A stretch of DNA of 64,000 nt from Rhizobiales bacterium dw_265 (GTDB lineage Bacteria > Pseudomonadota > Alphaproteobacteria > Micropepsales > Micropepsaceae), in assembly GCA_018449595.1 (NCBI GenBank), contig JAAVUU010000008.1, positions 62,001-126,000 of the forward strand, in the 5' to 3' direction. Positions 17,001-26,714 of this stretch are shown piece by piece. The stretch's first letter is position 1. Every line of letters begins with the position of its first letter. The notes under the pieces were generated by a model. It ran no database searches. It had not been told where the DNA came from and saw nothing but the letters and a program-made list of their open reading frames with translations. Position numbers and translations under genes: made by a program.

Positions 17001-20000
17001 GGCGCCGGTAGCGGGATCGAGATAGGTGGGCGAGGTGCAAGCGGGGGAGGCGCAGTTGCGCAGATCAATCTTCCCCGCCGCCGCCAGACTGATCGATCCC
17101 GTTCCGGAGCGTATTAGGGTCGACACTGTTGCTGTCTGGGACGCGCCGGAGGCCGGCGGGTTGTAGAAGGCCTTCAAGGTGGGCCACGCCGCCGCGACCT
17201 GCTGCAGGAAGCCGGCCTCCACCGACAGGGTTGTGGTGACGCCAGTCGACGTGAAGCCGAACTGGCCAGGATGCATGGGGAAATAGGTATTCGCGATCGA
17301 CCTCAGGACCGCCTCCGCACCCGCTGGCGCAGAGGAGAAATCAAGCGACACGCGGGAGCTGCCGCTGTGACCGGCGGCGGCCTCCGCTGCCAGGAATTGA
17401 TCCGCCGTGACGTCGCCAGTTTCTATCTGGAACATCAGCGTGTCGGTGAAACTTGCGTTCGACTGAACTTGATAGGTGTGTGTCCCTTGCACGGTCACGC
17501 CGCCCGCTGCACCGGCTTGAACACCCAAGGGATTTGACCCGCCCTGTGCGGCTCCGCCGGTGAGTTGGTAGGACCATGAATTCACCGCTCGCGATCCTGT
17601 CGCGGTCTGCACCAGCGGGAACATTTCTGCGCTGCCGATCGGATCGCCCGCGCCGTCCAGTCCCGAACCCAGGGCTCCAGGTGCATTGGCTGCGGCGTCA
17701 TAGGGAATTAGCGCGACGGGAGCTGAGCCGGCGACAGTACCAGAGATATTAGAGAAGCCGGTGCTGACACTGGTGCTGATGGGCAGCACGCCGGTATAAG
17801 TTGTGTTGTCGAGCGAGCTCAGGAAGCGCGGGTCGGTCTGGTCGCCGAAAGTGAAGAAGCCGTCGGTGATGGAGCCGTCGATATTGAGCTGGCCACTGGC
17901 TTTGAGCGTCAGCACGCCAGGCTCACCCAGCACATTGCCCCCGACGCGATAAGTGAGGGTGGTGTAGTTGGCGAATATCGCCCCCTCTGAGCCAGGAACG
18001 ACTGTGTATGCACCGGGAATTTCGGGGTCTGGGAGCATCAGACCCGCGGCCACGGCGCCGGCGACGTTTACTGTGCCCGCGCCGAGATTCCAGTTTGAGG
18101 CCAGCGTGATCCCACCATTGTAATCCAGCTCCACGCCCGGACGGGCATGGAAGTTGGCTTGCGAGGCCAGCCCGCCGAGGCCGGCGTAGCTGCCCGAGAC
18201 GTTGAAATTCTGGATGAAGTCGACCAGCGTGCCCGGTGCATTGTCGGCGAGGAAGTTGGGCAAGCCGGTGGCGGTGGTGTCCAGGGTGGCGACGCCGTCC
18301 GCTACATTCACGCTCACGCCGCTGAACTGGCCGCCGCCCGCAATGGCGCCGAGGTCGTAGGCCTTGTAGCCTTCGAGCACAACGTCACCGGCGCCCTTGA
18401 TCGCGCCAGCGAAGCTGACATTAACCGTCTCCGCATTGTCCGCGCCGATCACGGGCGCGCGCAGGGTCACCGTCCCACCCTGATCGGCAGCCACATAGTT
18501 GTAGGTGACGAGGCCATTCTCCTCGCCCTCGACGATGCGGGGGGCGGTGTCGGTAGCACTGACGTCGATCACGGCGCCGGAGGCGATGGTGAGTGCGCCG
18601 GCTCCCGCTGTTCCCAGTTCGACCTGGCCGCCTGTAGCTTGGCGGGTGTCGGTGGGCCCGTAGCCGCTGGCACGCGCGGCGATCAGGGCGGTGCTTTCCA
18701 GTGTTACGCCGCCGGCACCGAAGAGCCCGACATCGCCGCCGTTGATTCCGGAGACGTCGATAGTCCCGGCAATGTCCACCGCGCCACCGTTCGCTGTCAG
18801 GTTTACGTTGGCGGCGATGATGGTCTGGCCGCTGGTCAGCACCAGGTCGCCGGACCCGGTCTGCACGATCAGATCGCCGTTGAAGGCGCCCTTGGTCGCT
18901 GTCTGGAAGCCGGCGAGATCGAACGCTCCTGCTTCGTTCAGCGAGAAGTTGGCCCCACCCGTGGGTGCCGAGCCGTTCACGGTCCCGCCGAAAGCGACGC
19001 TTCCTTTGCCGGCATCCAAGATCAGGCTTCCCGCATCGCCAACGCCGCCGCCCACCGACAGGGTGGAGTTTGGAGCCAGGACGATATCGCCGTTCGACGC
19101 GGTCAAGGTGAGCAGTCCTCCCGGCGCGGTCACCGAGAAGGGATCCGCCGCGTCGCCGAAGCTTTTCGAGAATCCGGGGGTCTCCAGGACCGCGCCGGCA
19201 CCGACGCTGATACCACTCGCCGAGGTTAGTGTCAGTGTGCCGGCCGTGGCGCGTACGTCCACGCCGGTGAAGGACAGGTCCTGGCCGGAAAGCGTCAGGG
19301 TGGCGCCGGGAATACCGGAGACGTCCGGGGCCGCAGCGCCGCTTGGATTGGAAAGGGTCAGGAATCCGGTGGTGGTGATCGCCAAGCTCGGCAACACCGT
19401 GGGAACGCCCACTATCGGCGATTCAGCCTGATCGCCCAGATAGGTGGTCTGGATCGACAGGGGCGCGGCGCCGACATCGAGCGCACCCTGGCCCTGGAAG
19501 AAGACCCCGCCCGGTGCCGTCAGGTTCACGCTCTGCCCTGCGCCATAGATGCGGAAAGTCCCGTCCCCGAAGGTAAGGCTCTGGGCGTTGAGGGCAAACT
19601 GGCCCGCGCCGCAAGCGAGCGCACCCTCATTGGTGCAGCCGCCAGCATCGGCGAAGCTGTTCTGCACCTTCACCGCTTGGGCGGAGATCGTCACGGTGCC
19701 GCTACCGCTTGTCGCCGCAAGGCCTGGCGTGTCGAGGTCCAGGTCGCCGAAGCTGTAGGAACCGTCCGCGAAGTTGATGGCGGCCTGCGAACGGAGCGTG
19801 AGCGTCTGGGTTTGGCTGAAGCTCGCCAGTAGGGAAGGCGTTATGATCAGTCCGTCGAGGCCCTGCGCGTCGGGGGCGAACGTGATGCGGGAAGCGTCCA
19901 GCGCGAGGTTGGTCGCGGTGAATTTGGCCGAAGACGACAGGTTGAAGTCGCCGCTGGAATCCAGCAGTACCGAGGCGCCATCGAAGTTGGCTGCGCCAAT

Positions 20001-23000
20001 AGTGAGCACGCCCGGCTGGACGGCAGAGTTGACATTCTCACGCGTGACCAGCCGTTGTGGGCCGGCGGACACACGCAGCAACGCGCCCTGTCCGGTCATG
20101 CCCGCAGTGCCGCCGTCGATCACATAGTTGCCGGTCTGGCCGGTGGTGTCGGTCCCCGCCGAGGTGATGCTCGCGCCGTCCTTCACGATGATGGCGCTAC
20201 TGGAGCCGTCCACCGCCAGCACGATGTCTGGGCCAGAGAGCGGATGGGCGGCATCGTTGGAGACGGTGATTTGCTTGGTGGTTACATTCAGCGAGGTGGA
20301 GCCGTCGGCGTTGTCGGTGCGCACGCCGCCTATCAGCAGGCTATCGGCGTTCAGTCCGGTGAGTTGGTTGGCGTCGAGCTGGACCACGCCAGGTGTTACA
20401 GGACCGAGCGCGGAGACAATCTGAATCGAGGAGGCTGCGATATCGGCCTCCGCGCCGCGTCCACCCCCAGCCGGCGTTGTCTCGAACGTGCCACTAAGAT
20501 CGAGGGCGATCGCAGGATTGAGCACCAGCCGACCGGCGTCGATGGGCAGGCGCGGCGCGGCGACGCCCGCGGCGGCAGCCAGGGCGGCGAAGGTGGTGTT
20601 CGCCGAGGTCAAGGCGATATCCGAGTACGAATTGATCACCGCCCGGCTCTTGACGTCGAACAGGTGTGGCGTGGACTGGATGGTGCCGCCGAGGCCCCCG
20701 AATTCGCCGGTCACGGTCACCGTGCCGTCGGGTCGCGTCACGTTGGCGCCTACAGGGACGGTGACTGCAGAGGTATCTTCCACCACCTCCATACCCCCTG
20801 GCAGGACTGCGTACTGGGCCGGGAGCAGGGTGTACCAGCCCGCCGCCACGCCTTGGCCGCCGTTCAGATAGACCCTTTGCCCGACCGAACCCGGTGAATA
20901 GAGCGCGCTGTAATTGCTGGAATAGATCGGGTCATAGGCTGCGGCCGGTGCATTGGAGAGGCCGGGAACGATGGCATAGACTTGGCGATGATCGGGGTAT
21001 TGGTAGCCGCTGTTGCTGCTGAAGGCGTCGGCGTTGAACTGGCTCAGCACGTCGCGCGAGCCGCCACTGCCGGGAATGAACTCGTAGGCGAACACATCGC
21101 CCCCGCCATTCAGGTCCACGGTGGCGCCGGAGGCTGTGGATACAGTCTGACCGGCGAGGGTGAGTATGCCGGCTGGCGGGGCGGTCAGCGCATCGGCGTT
21201 GGTCGGGCTGAAGAAATATTCCTTCTGGTCGGTGGTCGTCCCATAGGGGATGGACAGCCCGTCCGCCGATACCGAGGTCACGCTGCCGGCGCCGAGTTCG
21301 ACGGAAGTCGTGGCCGGCGCGAAGACTGCGCCAGATCCGGTGGTGCTGACGAGCGGAGTGTTGGAGCCCAGGGTCAGGGACCCGAGGGGGGCACGCAGCA
21401 CGCCGTCCTGCACGATATTCGCCGCCTGGATCGTCAGGTTGCTGCCGGCGGAGAAGGGCGTCGGCGGCGTGGGCGACATGGCGGCGATGGTTATGACCCC
21501 CGTCTTGGCTGTGGAGGTGATGTCGAAGCTGCTGCCGGTGGTGGCGTAGACCTGGGCGGCGGTAAGGTTGAGATTGCCGTTGACGGCTAGCTGCCCCATC
21601 AGGCTTGGCGGGGGCGCTATTCCCTCGAGCTGGAGAGGCGAGACGCCAATGAAGCGTATATCGCCCGAGGCGTTTAAGCTGACGTTGGCCACTGCTTGGT
21701 CGAAGCGCACCGCCCCGACGACGTCCAGGGCTTGGGCGTTGAACGTCACGTTGCCCGTGGCGGCCGTGGCGCTGTCGGCGCTGTAGGTCGGACTGCCCAT
21801 GGCCTGGAGTGCGCCATCCAGCGAAATATAAGGCGCGTTGATCTGCAGCGAGCCCGCCACGCTGACGGTGGGGAAGAGGTTCTGGGCGTTGGCGATGGCG
21901 CCGGCGCTCGGATTCACGCCCAGATTGACGCTGCTCGTTGGGGTGCCCATCAGATAGAAGGCTTGGCCGAGAGTCAGGTCCACCGGGTCGTCGCCGGTGG
22001 TCAGGTCGCCTTGAACCACCAGCGTGCCGAATCCCGCCGTCTCGATCTGTTCCGCAGAGATCGTGTTGGCGGTTGGCGCGGTGGGATCGACGGCTGTGAG
22101 GATCAGGCTCATCGTGCTCAGCACGCCGCCGGCGGCCTCGGGCGCGCCGCCCTGCGCGTTGATCACCGCACCCGTAAGGGTGTCGCTCGCTCCGACGATC
22201 AGGGCGCCGCCGTTGCTCCACTGTGGCGCCTGCATATACTGGCCGCTGGACGTCAGCTGGTCGAAGACACCGGAAGCGCCTGACAGGTTGATCGTCGCGC
22301 CCGGATCGGCGACCAGGGACAGGCCGGTCTGCGCACCGAACGGATTGGGTGCCACAATGCCTTCGCCAAAGGCAATGTTGGTCTCGAACTGGGATACCGG
22401 AAACAGGACCGAGGCGCTGGCCGTGAAGTTGGCGGCGGCGGTTTGGATCGTCCCGCCGCCGACGACCATGCCGGTGACGATCTGACGGCCATGCGTGATG
22501 CCGGTGACGTAGGGATTGACAATCACTTCGCCGGACAGGTCGGTTACGCTGCCTGGGGCGAGTGCGATGCCTACGCCGGCGGGAAGGTCGCCAGTGAGAT
22601 AGATGGCGTCGTTGGCAGCGATCTGGGAGTTGGATTGGCCCGGATTCACAACGGACTTGGCGTTCCCGCTGATGCTGCCATCGGCATTGAAGCTGAATAT
22701 GTCCGAGAGATTCTGGCCAGTGAGCAAGGGGATGCTGACTGCGAGAGGGCTCCCGTTTTCGGTGACCACGATGGTGGTTCCGGCATAGGTGCTTGGCAGG
22801 GTTTCGGACTGGCTGAGCGTACCGCCCGGCAGGCGAATGGTTCCCTGGTTGTTGATCTGCGCGGCGGATAGCTCTGCTCCCGCCGCGCCCGTTACATTGC
22901 CGCCCGAAGCCACTTCGAATTCTATGAGGCCGCCGAAGTTCAGGCTGATAGGGCGTTGATCGAACGCATCGGGCTGGATGCTGGGCGCCACGATACTGGA

Positions 23001-26000
23001 GACCTGCCCGCCGCTTGCTAGGCGTCGCAGCGCAGCGATTTGGCCACCGCTCAAATGGTCGGAATAGCCGGTCTGGGTCAAGTTTAGGGTCTGTCCATTC
23101 TGGACAGTAAGTATCTGGGTCGCCAGAACGGCGTTGTAGCCGCCGAGTCCGTTGTCGAAGGTGTTGGGGAACAGGTCGGTGCCGTAGGAGGTAATATTGT
23201 ACGCGCCGAATCCGGTCTTAGAGAAGAAGTCGAGGGGCAGATTGGTGCCATCCTTCGCGATACCATCGGCGAAGGCGATGGCAGGCGTCGTCAGGGTGAA
23301 GGTGCCGCCGCCGGCGAAGCCGTAGCCGCGGATTGCCCCATCGGCGATAGCCACTTGCGATGTGATGGCATCGGGGTTGATGGGCAGGGCGCCTTGCGGA
23401 ATTCCATTTACTCGAAAACCAGGAATGAAGCCGGTGCCCTGGGAAATTCCCCCGACAGAGTTGGGAAGATTTAGTTCGAACGGAAAGTAGGCCGTATAGT
23501 CCGTAAGCGTGACGTCGCCGCCCTTGGCCGATAGGTTCAACATACCGCTGGGCGCGACGTAGCCGCCAGCCGACACGTTCAGCAGTGAGTTCGGCCCATC
23601 GATCAGGATGCTGCCACTGATGTCGGTGGTGCTGGTCGCTCCGGTTCCCGCGTTGGCCTGTGCGACCGTTCCAATGTCGCCTTGACCTGGTGTGGTGCTG
23701 GCGCCGAGCAGGTCTTCCCGCGGCGAGACGGTAATGTCGATGCTGCCGCCGTTGATATAGGCGGCGCCAATGAACGCCGCGCCACTCGCCCTGAAATCGT
23801 TGCTCCACAGACCGGCAGCGGAGAGTTGGCCGTTCACCACCACGTCGTAGTCTCCCGCCGCCTGGGGCGTCGGGTTGAAGAGCGAGCCGGCATCCGAATG
23901 GACGGTGGTCAGGCTAATCGTTCCGGAAGGCGCGGTGATGGAGCCGTTGATGGTGATGGTGCGACCGGTGACGGCGGAGAACACTCCGCCCGGCGCCAGC
24001 GTTAGGTCGGCACCTGAATCGATGCTGAGATCGCCCGAAGTGTAGAAAGCCAGCTGGCCAAGCCCCATGGCGTTCAGGGCGGGCGCCGACAGGACCAGTG
24101 TTCCCTGCTCGGCCGGGGTGAGGATCGAGTTGGGGGGCCGAACCGTGGGTGGTGTGGACAGCGCGCCCGCGCTGTCCACAGACGCTGTCGGTCCGAATGT
24201 CAGGTTGGCAGCGGTGTCCGGCGTCGGTCCGCCGATGATATTTATGTCGCCACCGGACAGGCCGCCGTTTCCGTTGGTTCCGGCGACCTCGATAATTGAT
24301 AGCAGACCGCCAACCGGTAGCTGCGAGCCTACCGCCTGCACATGGCGCTGGTCGCCGAAGACCGTGGATGTTCCCGTTCCGATCTGGGCGTTCTTCGACT
24401 GGATGGGGCCAGGAAAGGCCTGGGCGTAGATTGTTCCCTCCAGGCTGGGTGCCGAACTCTTGATCGTGATCGAGCCCGCGTCGCCCCCCTGGTTATAGGC
24501 GGCTTCAAAATGGCCACCGGACAGCACAGGATTGGCGTAGGTATGGACGATCCCATATCGCGGCTGGACAGCGGCGAAGCCGCTATACACGCCAAGGTAG
24601 ACTTGGTCGGGGCTGGCGTCGCCGATATCGACGATGGCCCCGCTGGCGTTGATCAACTGTGTGGTTTGTACCCAGCCGGCCTGGAAGGTGACCCAACCGC
24701 CGGTGACATCGATCACCGCGCCAGGCTTGATGATCACGTCCGGGACCGTCGTTCCTGCGGAGCCGCCTCCGATGGCGCCGATGACCACGTTGCCGCCCTT
24801 GGTCATTAACTGGGATGCGGTGACGCCCACTTGCTGGGCGAAAGCGGCGGCCGAGATATAGGGCGAGCCGACCCAAGCAACGCCGTTCGAATCGACGCCG
24901 GACAGGCGCGGATCCACGGTTATGGTAGCGCCGGCCAACACATCGCGCGAGGTGGGCTGGTCGTTCGTGTCATTGGCGGTCACGGGCTTGATGGTGACGG
25001 TCGAAGCGGCGATCGGGACGTTCTTCAAACCCGATGCGTCGATCACAGCCCCACTGTCGATGAAAACCCGTGAGGAGGATGCGGGGTTCGATACGAGCCC
25101 TGGTGCCGTACCGATGTTGATATCGGCGCTGGGGGCATAGATCAGGCTGCCCGCACCGATATCGATGCTCGCACCATCGGTGAGGGCGCCGGTGCCGGGG
25201 GCGACTTGGCCGATACTGATCTGCGACGGCTTGAAGTCGGCCAGGGAGTTGGGGTCCTGGGGAATGGTGCCGCTGTCGTCGGGTGTAATGGCGATGACAC
25301 TGGTCGGCGCCAGCTCGATATTGGCGCCGCCAAGCTGGATGAAGCCGTTGCGTGAGACGCTGGTGGTGGCGGTGATCGTGCCCGCGTTGATGATCGTCCC
25401 AAACGCGGTCCCGGTGAGCGAGGCGTAGCCTTCAGACGACTGGATCAGGCCAGTGGCGGTGTTGTCGACATAGTCGGAAGTGAATGAAGCTGATGATGCC
25501 CGACCTTGATCGTTGGATTGCACCATAAGCCCGCGAATATCGGGATTGCTGCCGCCGTTCGAGGTGCCGTCCGAGGGCGTGAGGATCACTGTGCGACCGG
25601 ATACGAGGCTGACCTGTCCTTGTGACGAGTTCAGCGCGCCGGAATTGGTCACCTGCGGCGCTGCCAGGATGATGAAGCCGCCTTGTCCACTGGTGATCTG
25701 CGCTCCGGCCTGAACAGTGATGGCACCTTCCAGTTGGGGATCGGCGATGCTGGTGGGCACGCTGGCGCCCGGATTGAGCGTGCTGATCACCTGCCCAGAC
25801 AATGTCGCATCCGCTTGGGGAACCGACAGAAGGCCGTCGGTTAAGAAGATGTTGTCGCGATTAGCGATGCTGCTCGCAGTACCACCTTGGGGACCGCCAC
25901 TGACCAACTGGCTCCCGACCTCCAGGCTGGAGGCGATCAGGGAGTTGGTATTGATCTGGGCGCCTGCGCCAAACAAGATGCCGTTCTGATTAATAACCAG

Positions 26001-26699
26001 TACCGTTCCTTGGGCTTTAACCGAGCCTAGGATCTGGCTCGGAGCCGGGGCCAAGTTGGGATTGCGCAAGCCGGTGGTTGGGTCGATCTGTCCAACAACC
26101 CGGTTCAACACAATCCAGTTGGTCTGTGCCACGCCGTTCTGGCTCTGATCGAAATTCAGGGTCGTGTGCGCGCCGACATTGAATGTCTGCCAATCCAACA
26201 ATGCGCGCTGGGCGGTCTGCTGGACAGTGACGGTCACTGATCCATTGCTACCTGTCGTCTGGGTCGGGGCGTTCGCACCCTGCCAGGTGTTAAGCCCCGT
26301 GGGGTCATTGGCGGCAGCGACCGGATTTGCGACAGGCATCAGACCGCCAACACCTAAACCATCAGGAACGGAATTTGGCAGTGCCGCCGCCGCTTGGCGG
26401 GCAGCAGCCTGGGCTTGCTGCGCGATGGCAACCGATTGCTGCGCTCTGGATGCATTTTGCAACGCACGGGCCACAGCGGCGCCGGCGGTTGGGTTTGTGG
26501 AAAGGCCCGGCACGACGGGCACCGCGACGCTGGGGACGCCTGTTCCATTGACGGGGACGTGCGCTGCATTGCGCAAGGCCGCCAGTCCATTGGCGCGAAC
26601 GATGGTCGGAGTCAGTATTGCGGCGCATGCCATAACGCTGACACCCAACAGAAGCCGGTGTCTGGCTAGTTTGACTGCGGAAGGGGAGGTCGTGCGCAT
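14040..26699 (-). CDS. giant filamentous haemagglutinin-family exoprotein (TpsA), 4,219 residues
   Basis: This is a very large secreted beta-helix adhesin. An extended signal peptide (about 1-37, ending TIVRANG) is followed by an Ala/Gln-rich segment to about 115. A TPS secretion domain lies at about 130-270 (QRALLDWQTFNVGAHTTLNF, SVKAQGTVLVINQNGILFGAGAQ). About 3,400 residues of degenerate Gly/Ser/Thr/Asn-rich beta-helix repeats come next. A DUF3739 region (PF12545) sits at about 3690-3830 (VLGGPGSLMLEAGRDLGPF). The chain stops with ITVDVLGFGN. Only two cysteine pairs stand out, CX7C near 2350 and CX4C near 3215. The gene is uninterrupted. It is the third gene of an operon after the porin and coiled-coil genes, 15 bases from the latter. 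The TpsB at 4-5.7 kb is its probable transporter. Attachment target is unknown. Confidence 0.93.
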   Translation of the reverse strand: MRTTSPSAVKLARHRLLLGVSVMACAAILTPTIVRANGLAALRNAAHVPVNGTGVPSVAVPVVPGLSTNPTAGAAVARALQNASRAQQSVAIAQQAQAAARQAAAALPNSVPDGLGVGGLMPVANPVAAANDPTGLNTWQGANAPTQTTGSNGSVTVTVQQTAQRALLDWQTFNVGAHTTLNFDQSQNGVAQTNWIVLNRVVGQIDPTTGLRNPNLAPAPSQILGSVKAQGTVLVINQNGILFGAGAQINTNSLIASSLEVGSQLVSGGPQGGTASSIANRDNIFLTDGLLSVPQADATLSGQVISTLNPGASVPTSIADPQLEGAITVQAGAQITSGQGGFIILAAPQVTNSGALNSSQGQVSLVSGRTVILTPSDGTSNGGSNPDIRGLMVQSNDQGRASSASFTSDYVDNTATGLIQSSEGYASLTGTAFGTIINAGTITATTSVSRNGFIQLGGANIELAPTSVIAITPDDSGTIPQDPNSLADFKPSQISIGQVAPGTGALTDGASIDIGAGSLIYAPSADINIGTAPGLVSNPASSSRVFIDSGAVIDASGLKNVPIAASTVTIKPVTANDTNDQPTSRDVLAGATITVDPRLSGVDSNGVAWVGSPYISAAAFAQQVGVTASQLMTKGGNVVIGAIGGGSAGTTVPDVIIKPGAVIDVTGGWVTFQAGWVQTTQLINASGAIVDIGDASPDQVYLGVYSGFAAVQPRYGIVHTYANPVLSGGHFEAAYNQGGDAGSITIKSSAPSLEGTIYAQAFPGPIQSKNAQIGTGTSTVFGDQRHVQAVGSQLPVGGLLSIIEVAGTNGNGGLSGGDINIIGGPTPDTAANLTFGPTASVDSAGALSTPPTVRPPNSILTPAEQGTLVLSAPALNAMGLGQLAFYTSGDLSIDSGADLTLAPGGVFSAVTGRTITINGSITAPSGTISLTTVHSDAGSLFNPTPQAAGDYDVVVNGQLSAAGLWSNDFRASGAAFIGAAYINGGSIDITVSPREDLLGASTTPGQGDIGTVAQANAGTGATSTTDISGSILIDGPNSLLNVSAGGYVAPSGMLNLSAKGGDVTLTDYTAYFPFELNLPNSVGGISQGTGFIPGFRVNGIPQGALPINPDAITSQVAIADGAIRGYGFAGGGTFTLTTPAIAFADGIAKDGTNLPLDFFSKTGFGAYNITSYGTDLFPNTFDNGLGGYNAVLATQILTVQNGQTLNLTQTGYSDHLSGGQIAALRRLASGGQVSSIVAPSIQPDAFDQRPISLNFGGLIEFEVASGGNVTGAAGAELSAAQINNQGTIRLPGGTLSQSETLPSTYAGTTIVVTENGSPLAVSIPLLTGQNLSDIFSFNADGSISGNAKSVVNPGQSNSQIAANDAIYLTGDLPAGVGIALAPGSVTDLSGEVIVNPYVTGITHGRQIVTGMVVGGGTIQTAAANFTASASVLFPVSQFETNIAFGEGIVAPNPFGAQTGLSLVADPGATINLSGASGVFDQLTSSGQYMQAPQWSNGGALIVGASDTLTGAVINAQGGAPEAAGGVLSTMSLILTAVDPTAPTANTISAEQIETAGFGTLVVQGDLTTGDDPVDLTLGQAFYLMGTPTSSVNLGVNPSAGAIANAQNLFPTVSVAGSLQINAPYISLDGALQAMGSPTYSADSATAATGNVTFNAQALDVVGAVRFDQAVANVSLNASGDIRFIGVSPLQLEGIAPPPSLMGQLAVNGNLNLTAAQVYATTGSSFDITSTAKTGVITIAAMSPTPPTPFSAGSNLTIQAANIVQDGVLRAPLGSLTLGSNTPLVSTTGSGAVFAPATTSVELGAGSVTSVSADGLSIPYGTTTDQKEYFFSPTNADALTAPPAGILTLAGQTVSTASGATVDLNGGGDVFAYEFIPGSGGSRDVLSQFNADAFSSNSGYQYPDHRQVYAIVPGLSNAPAAAYDPIYSSNYSALYSPGSVGQRVYLNGGQGVAAGWYTLLPAQYAVLPGGMEVVEDTSAVTVPVGANVTRPDGTVTVTGEFGGLGGTIQSTPHLFDVKSRAVINSYSDIALTSANTTFAALAAAAGVAAPRLPIDAGRLVLNPAIALDLSGTFETTPAGGGRGAEADIAASSIQIVSALGPVTPGVVQLDANQLTGLNADSLLIGGVRTDNADGSTSLNVTTKQITVSNDAAHPLSGPDIVLAVDGSSSAIIVKDGASITSAGTDTTGQTGNYVIDGGTAGMTGQGALLRVSAGPQRLVTRENVNSAVQPGVLTIGAANFDGASVLLDSSGDFNLSSSAKFTATNLALDASRITFAPDAQGLDGLIITPSLLASFSQTQTLTLRSQAAINFADGSYSFGDLDLDTPGLAATSGSGTVTISAQAVKVQNSFADAGGCTNEGALACGAGQFALNAQSLTFGDGTFRIYGAGQSVNLTAPGGVFFQGQGALDVGAAPLSIQTTYLGDQAESPIVGVPTVLPSLAITTTGFLTLSNPSGAAAPDVSGIPGATLTLSGQDLSFTGVDVRATAGTLTLTSASGISVGAGAVLETPGFSKSFGDAADPFSVTAPGGLLTLTASNGDIVLAPNSTLSVGGGVGDAGSLILDAGKGSVAFGGTVNGSAPTGGANFSLNEAGAFDLAGFQTATKGAFNGDLIVQTGSGDLVLTSGQTIIAANVNLTANGGAVDIAGTIDVSGINGGDVGLFGAGGVTLESTALIAARASGYGPTDTRQATGGQVELGTAGAGALTIASGAVIDVSATDTAPRIVEGEENGLVTYNYVAADQGGTVTLRAPVIGADNAETVNVSFAGAIKGAGDVVLEGYKAYDLGAIAGGGQFSGVSVNVADGVATLDTTATGLPNFLADNAPGTLVDFIQNFNVSGSYAGLGGLASQANFHARPGVELDYNGGITLASNWNLGAGTVNVAGAVAAGLMLPDPEIPGAYTVVPGSEGAIFANYTTLTYRVGGNVLGEPGVLTLKASGQLNIDGSITDGFFTFGDQTDPRFLSSLDNTTYTGVLPISTSVSTGFSNISGTVAGSAPVALIPYDAAANAPGALGSGLDGAGDPIGSAEMFPLVQTATGSRAVNSWSYQLTGGAAQGGSNPLGVQAGAAGGVTVQGTHTYQVQSNASFTDTLMFQIETGDVTADQFLAAEAAAGHSGSSRVSLDFSSAPAGAEAVLRSIANTYFPMHPGQFGFTSTGVTTTLSVEAGFLQQVAAAWPTLKAFYNPPASGASQTATVSTLIRSGTGSISLAAAGKIDLRNCASPACTSPTYLDPATGATTTPGAGLQQGGAAIYTAGALVIPKAVTAVDTTTGTTITLDPSAFETLDENIGVIDYGYGVSAPTSGSQGLTGVLVSNPVYANGGGNISLVAGGDVLSRRDVYNETRLSASPSTTGAGGVFIGWYDQPWRIGTVGAAGAGVSTNILVNPQLFTEGAGTLGGGDVTVKAGGKVSDLTVVADTSVTTGAATGGVVAGQISQGQLTFGGGNVTISAGGDLLGGRVDVASGVGKITVGGGVRSAGSLPGNTTAGNTLRLRLADATVDLSAHGDVTIQGVAALGVQNSTATNSNITSDAYASNFYSANAGVSIVGDGSVTFANVGSDVLPMGGQTTTAVLPGSLTAVALGGDLNLNSNISVHAVLLDPSTSGTLTLAAGADITPVNVAMLDSEPGSSDLFPVVLPNTTIAQLQAQHDPRNLHQNDPIPNRIYAGGDIENVVLSTPKQTRIGAGRDIVNMAFFGQNLNSSDITRIVAGRDITATTQLENAIDSAGKLSTTQEPVVQGNVFVLGGPGSLMLEAGRDLGPFLTSATINVGGAEESFAGGVLAVGNTWNPNLAPQSASIYLEFGVAKGQDFNALLNYYLDPTNTTNLPDYLFNETLNSNNIFVPDKSQPIYAPQLIAYMQTQQPAALATAFGTTAVSYDQAYQAFAALPPLQQRPFLLQVYFSELSLTSVPGPTLDNYQRGYTAVNLLFPSSLGYTANNLTGGSNGANTLIHTGDLDLRLATIETQFGGNIDILGPGGRVLAGSTVATAQQAARRYSDAPLLYYGNPDTNGASIVGGSDAGKTVITPIDSIPAGYEGVLTLRGGGISTFTDGDFVLNQSRLFTEQGGDIIMWSSNGDLNAGEGPKTSSNFPPVVVNVDADAFSQLDQASSVTGAGIAAFEPAPGVAAPAVYLVAPRGTVDAGAAGVRFSGNLYIAALHVANANNFTNIGNGTAIGLPTNAVANVSPQAAAASSAAVRAIQSIVAGAQTPDTSRSVITVDVLGFGN
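24153..24180. repeat. 28-bp inverted repeat inside the haemagglutinin gene
   Basis: Two perfect 13-bp arms (TGTGGACAGCGCG / CGCGCTGTCCACA) enclose a 2-base centre. The site lies in coding DNA near codon 845, encoding VDSAGALST. It would make a very stable mRNA hairpin. It has no T tract on the transcribed strand. Confidence 0.7.
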
Positions 26700-26714
26700 G
26701 CTGCAGCCAAATGC

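Noticed and set aside
18147..19229. Long plus-strand open frame (360 codons) opposite the haemagglutinin gene, and several similar ones at 14-26 kb
   Set aside because: They are antisense to an uninterrupted 4,219-codon gene with clear domains, are rich in Gly/Arg/Asp/Val as expected for shadow frames of high-GC DNA, and have no family or ribosome site.
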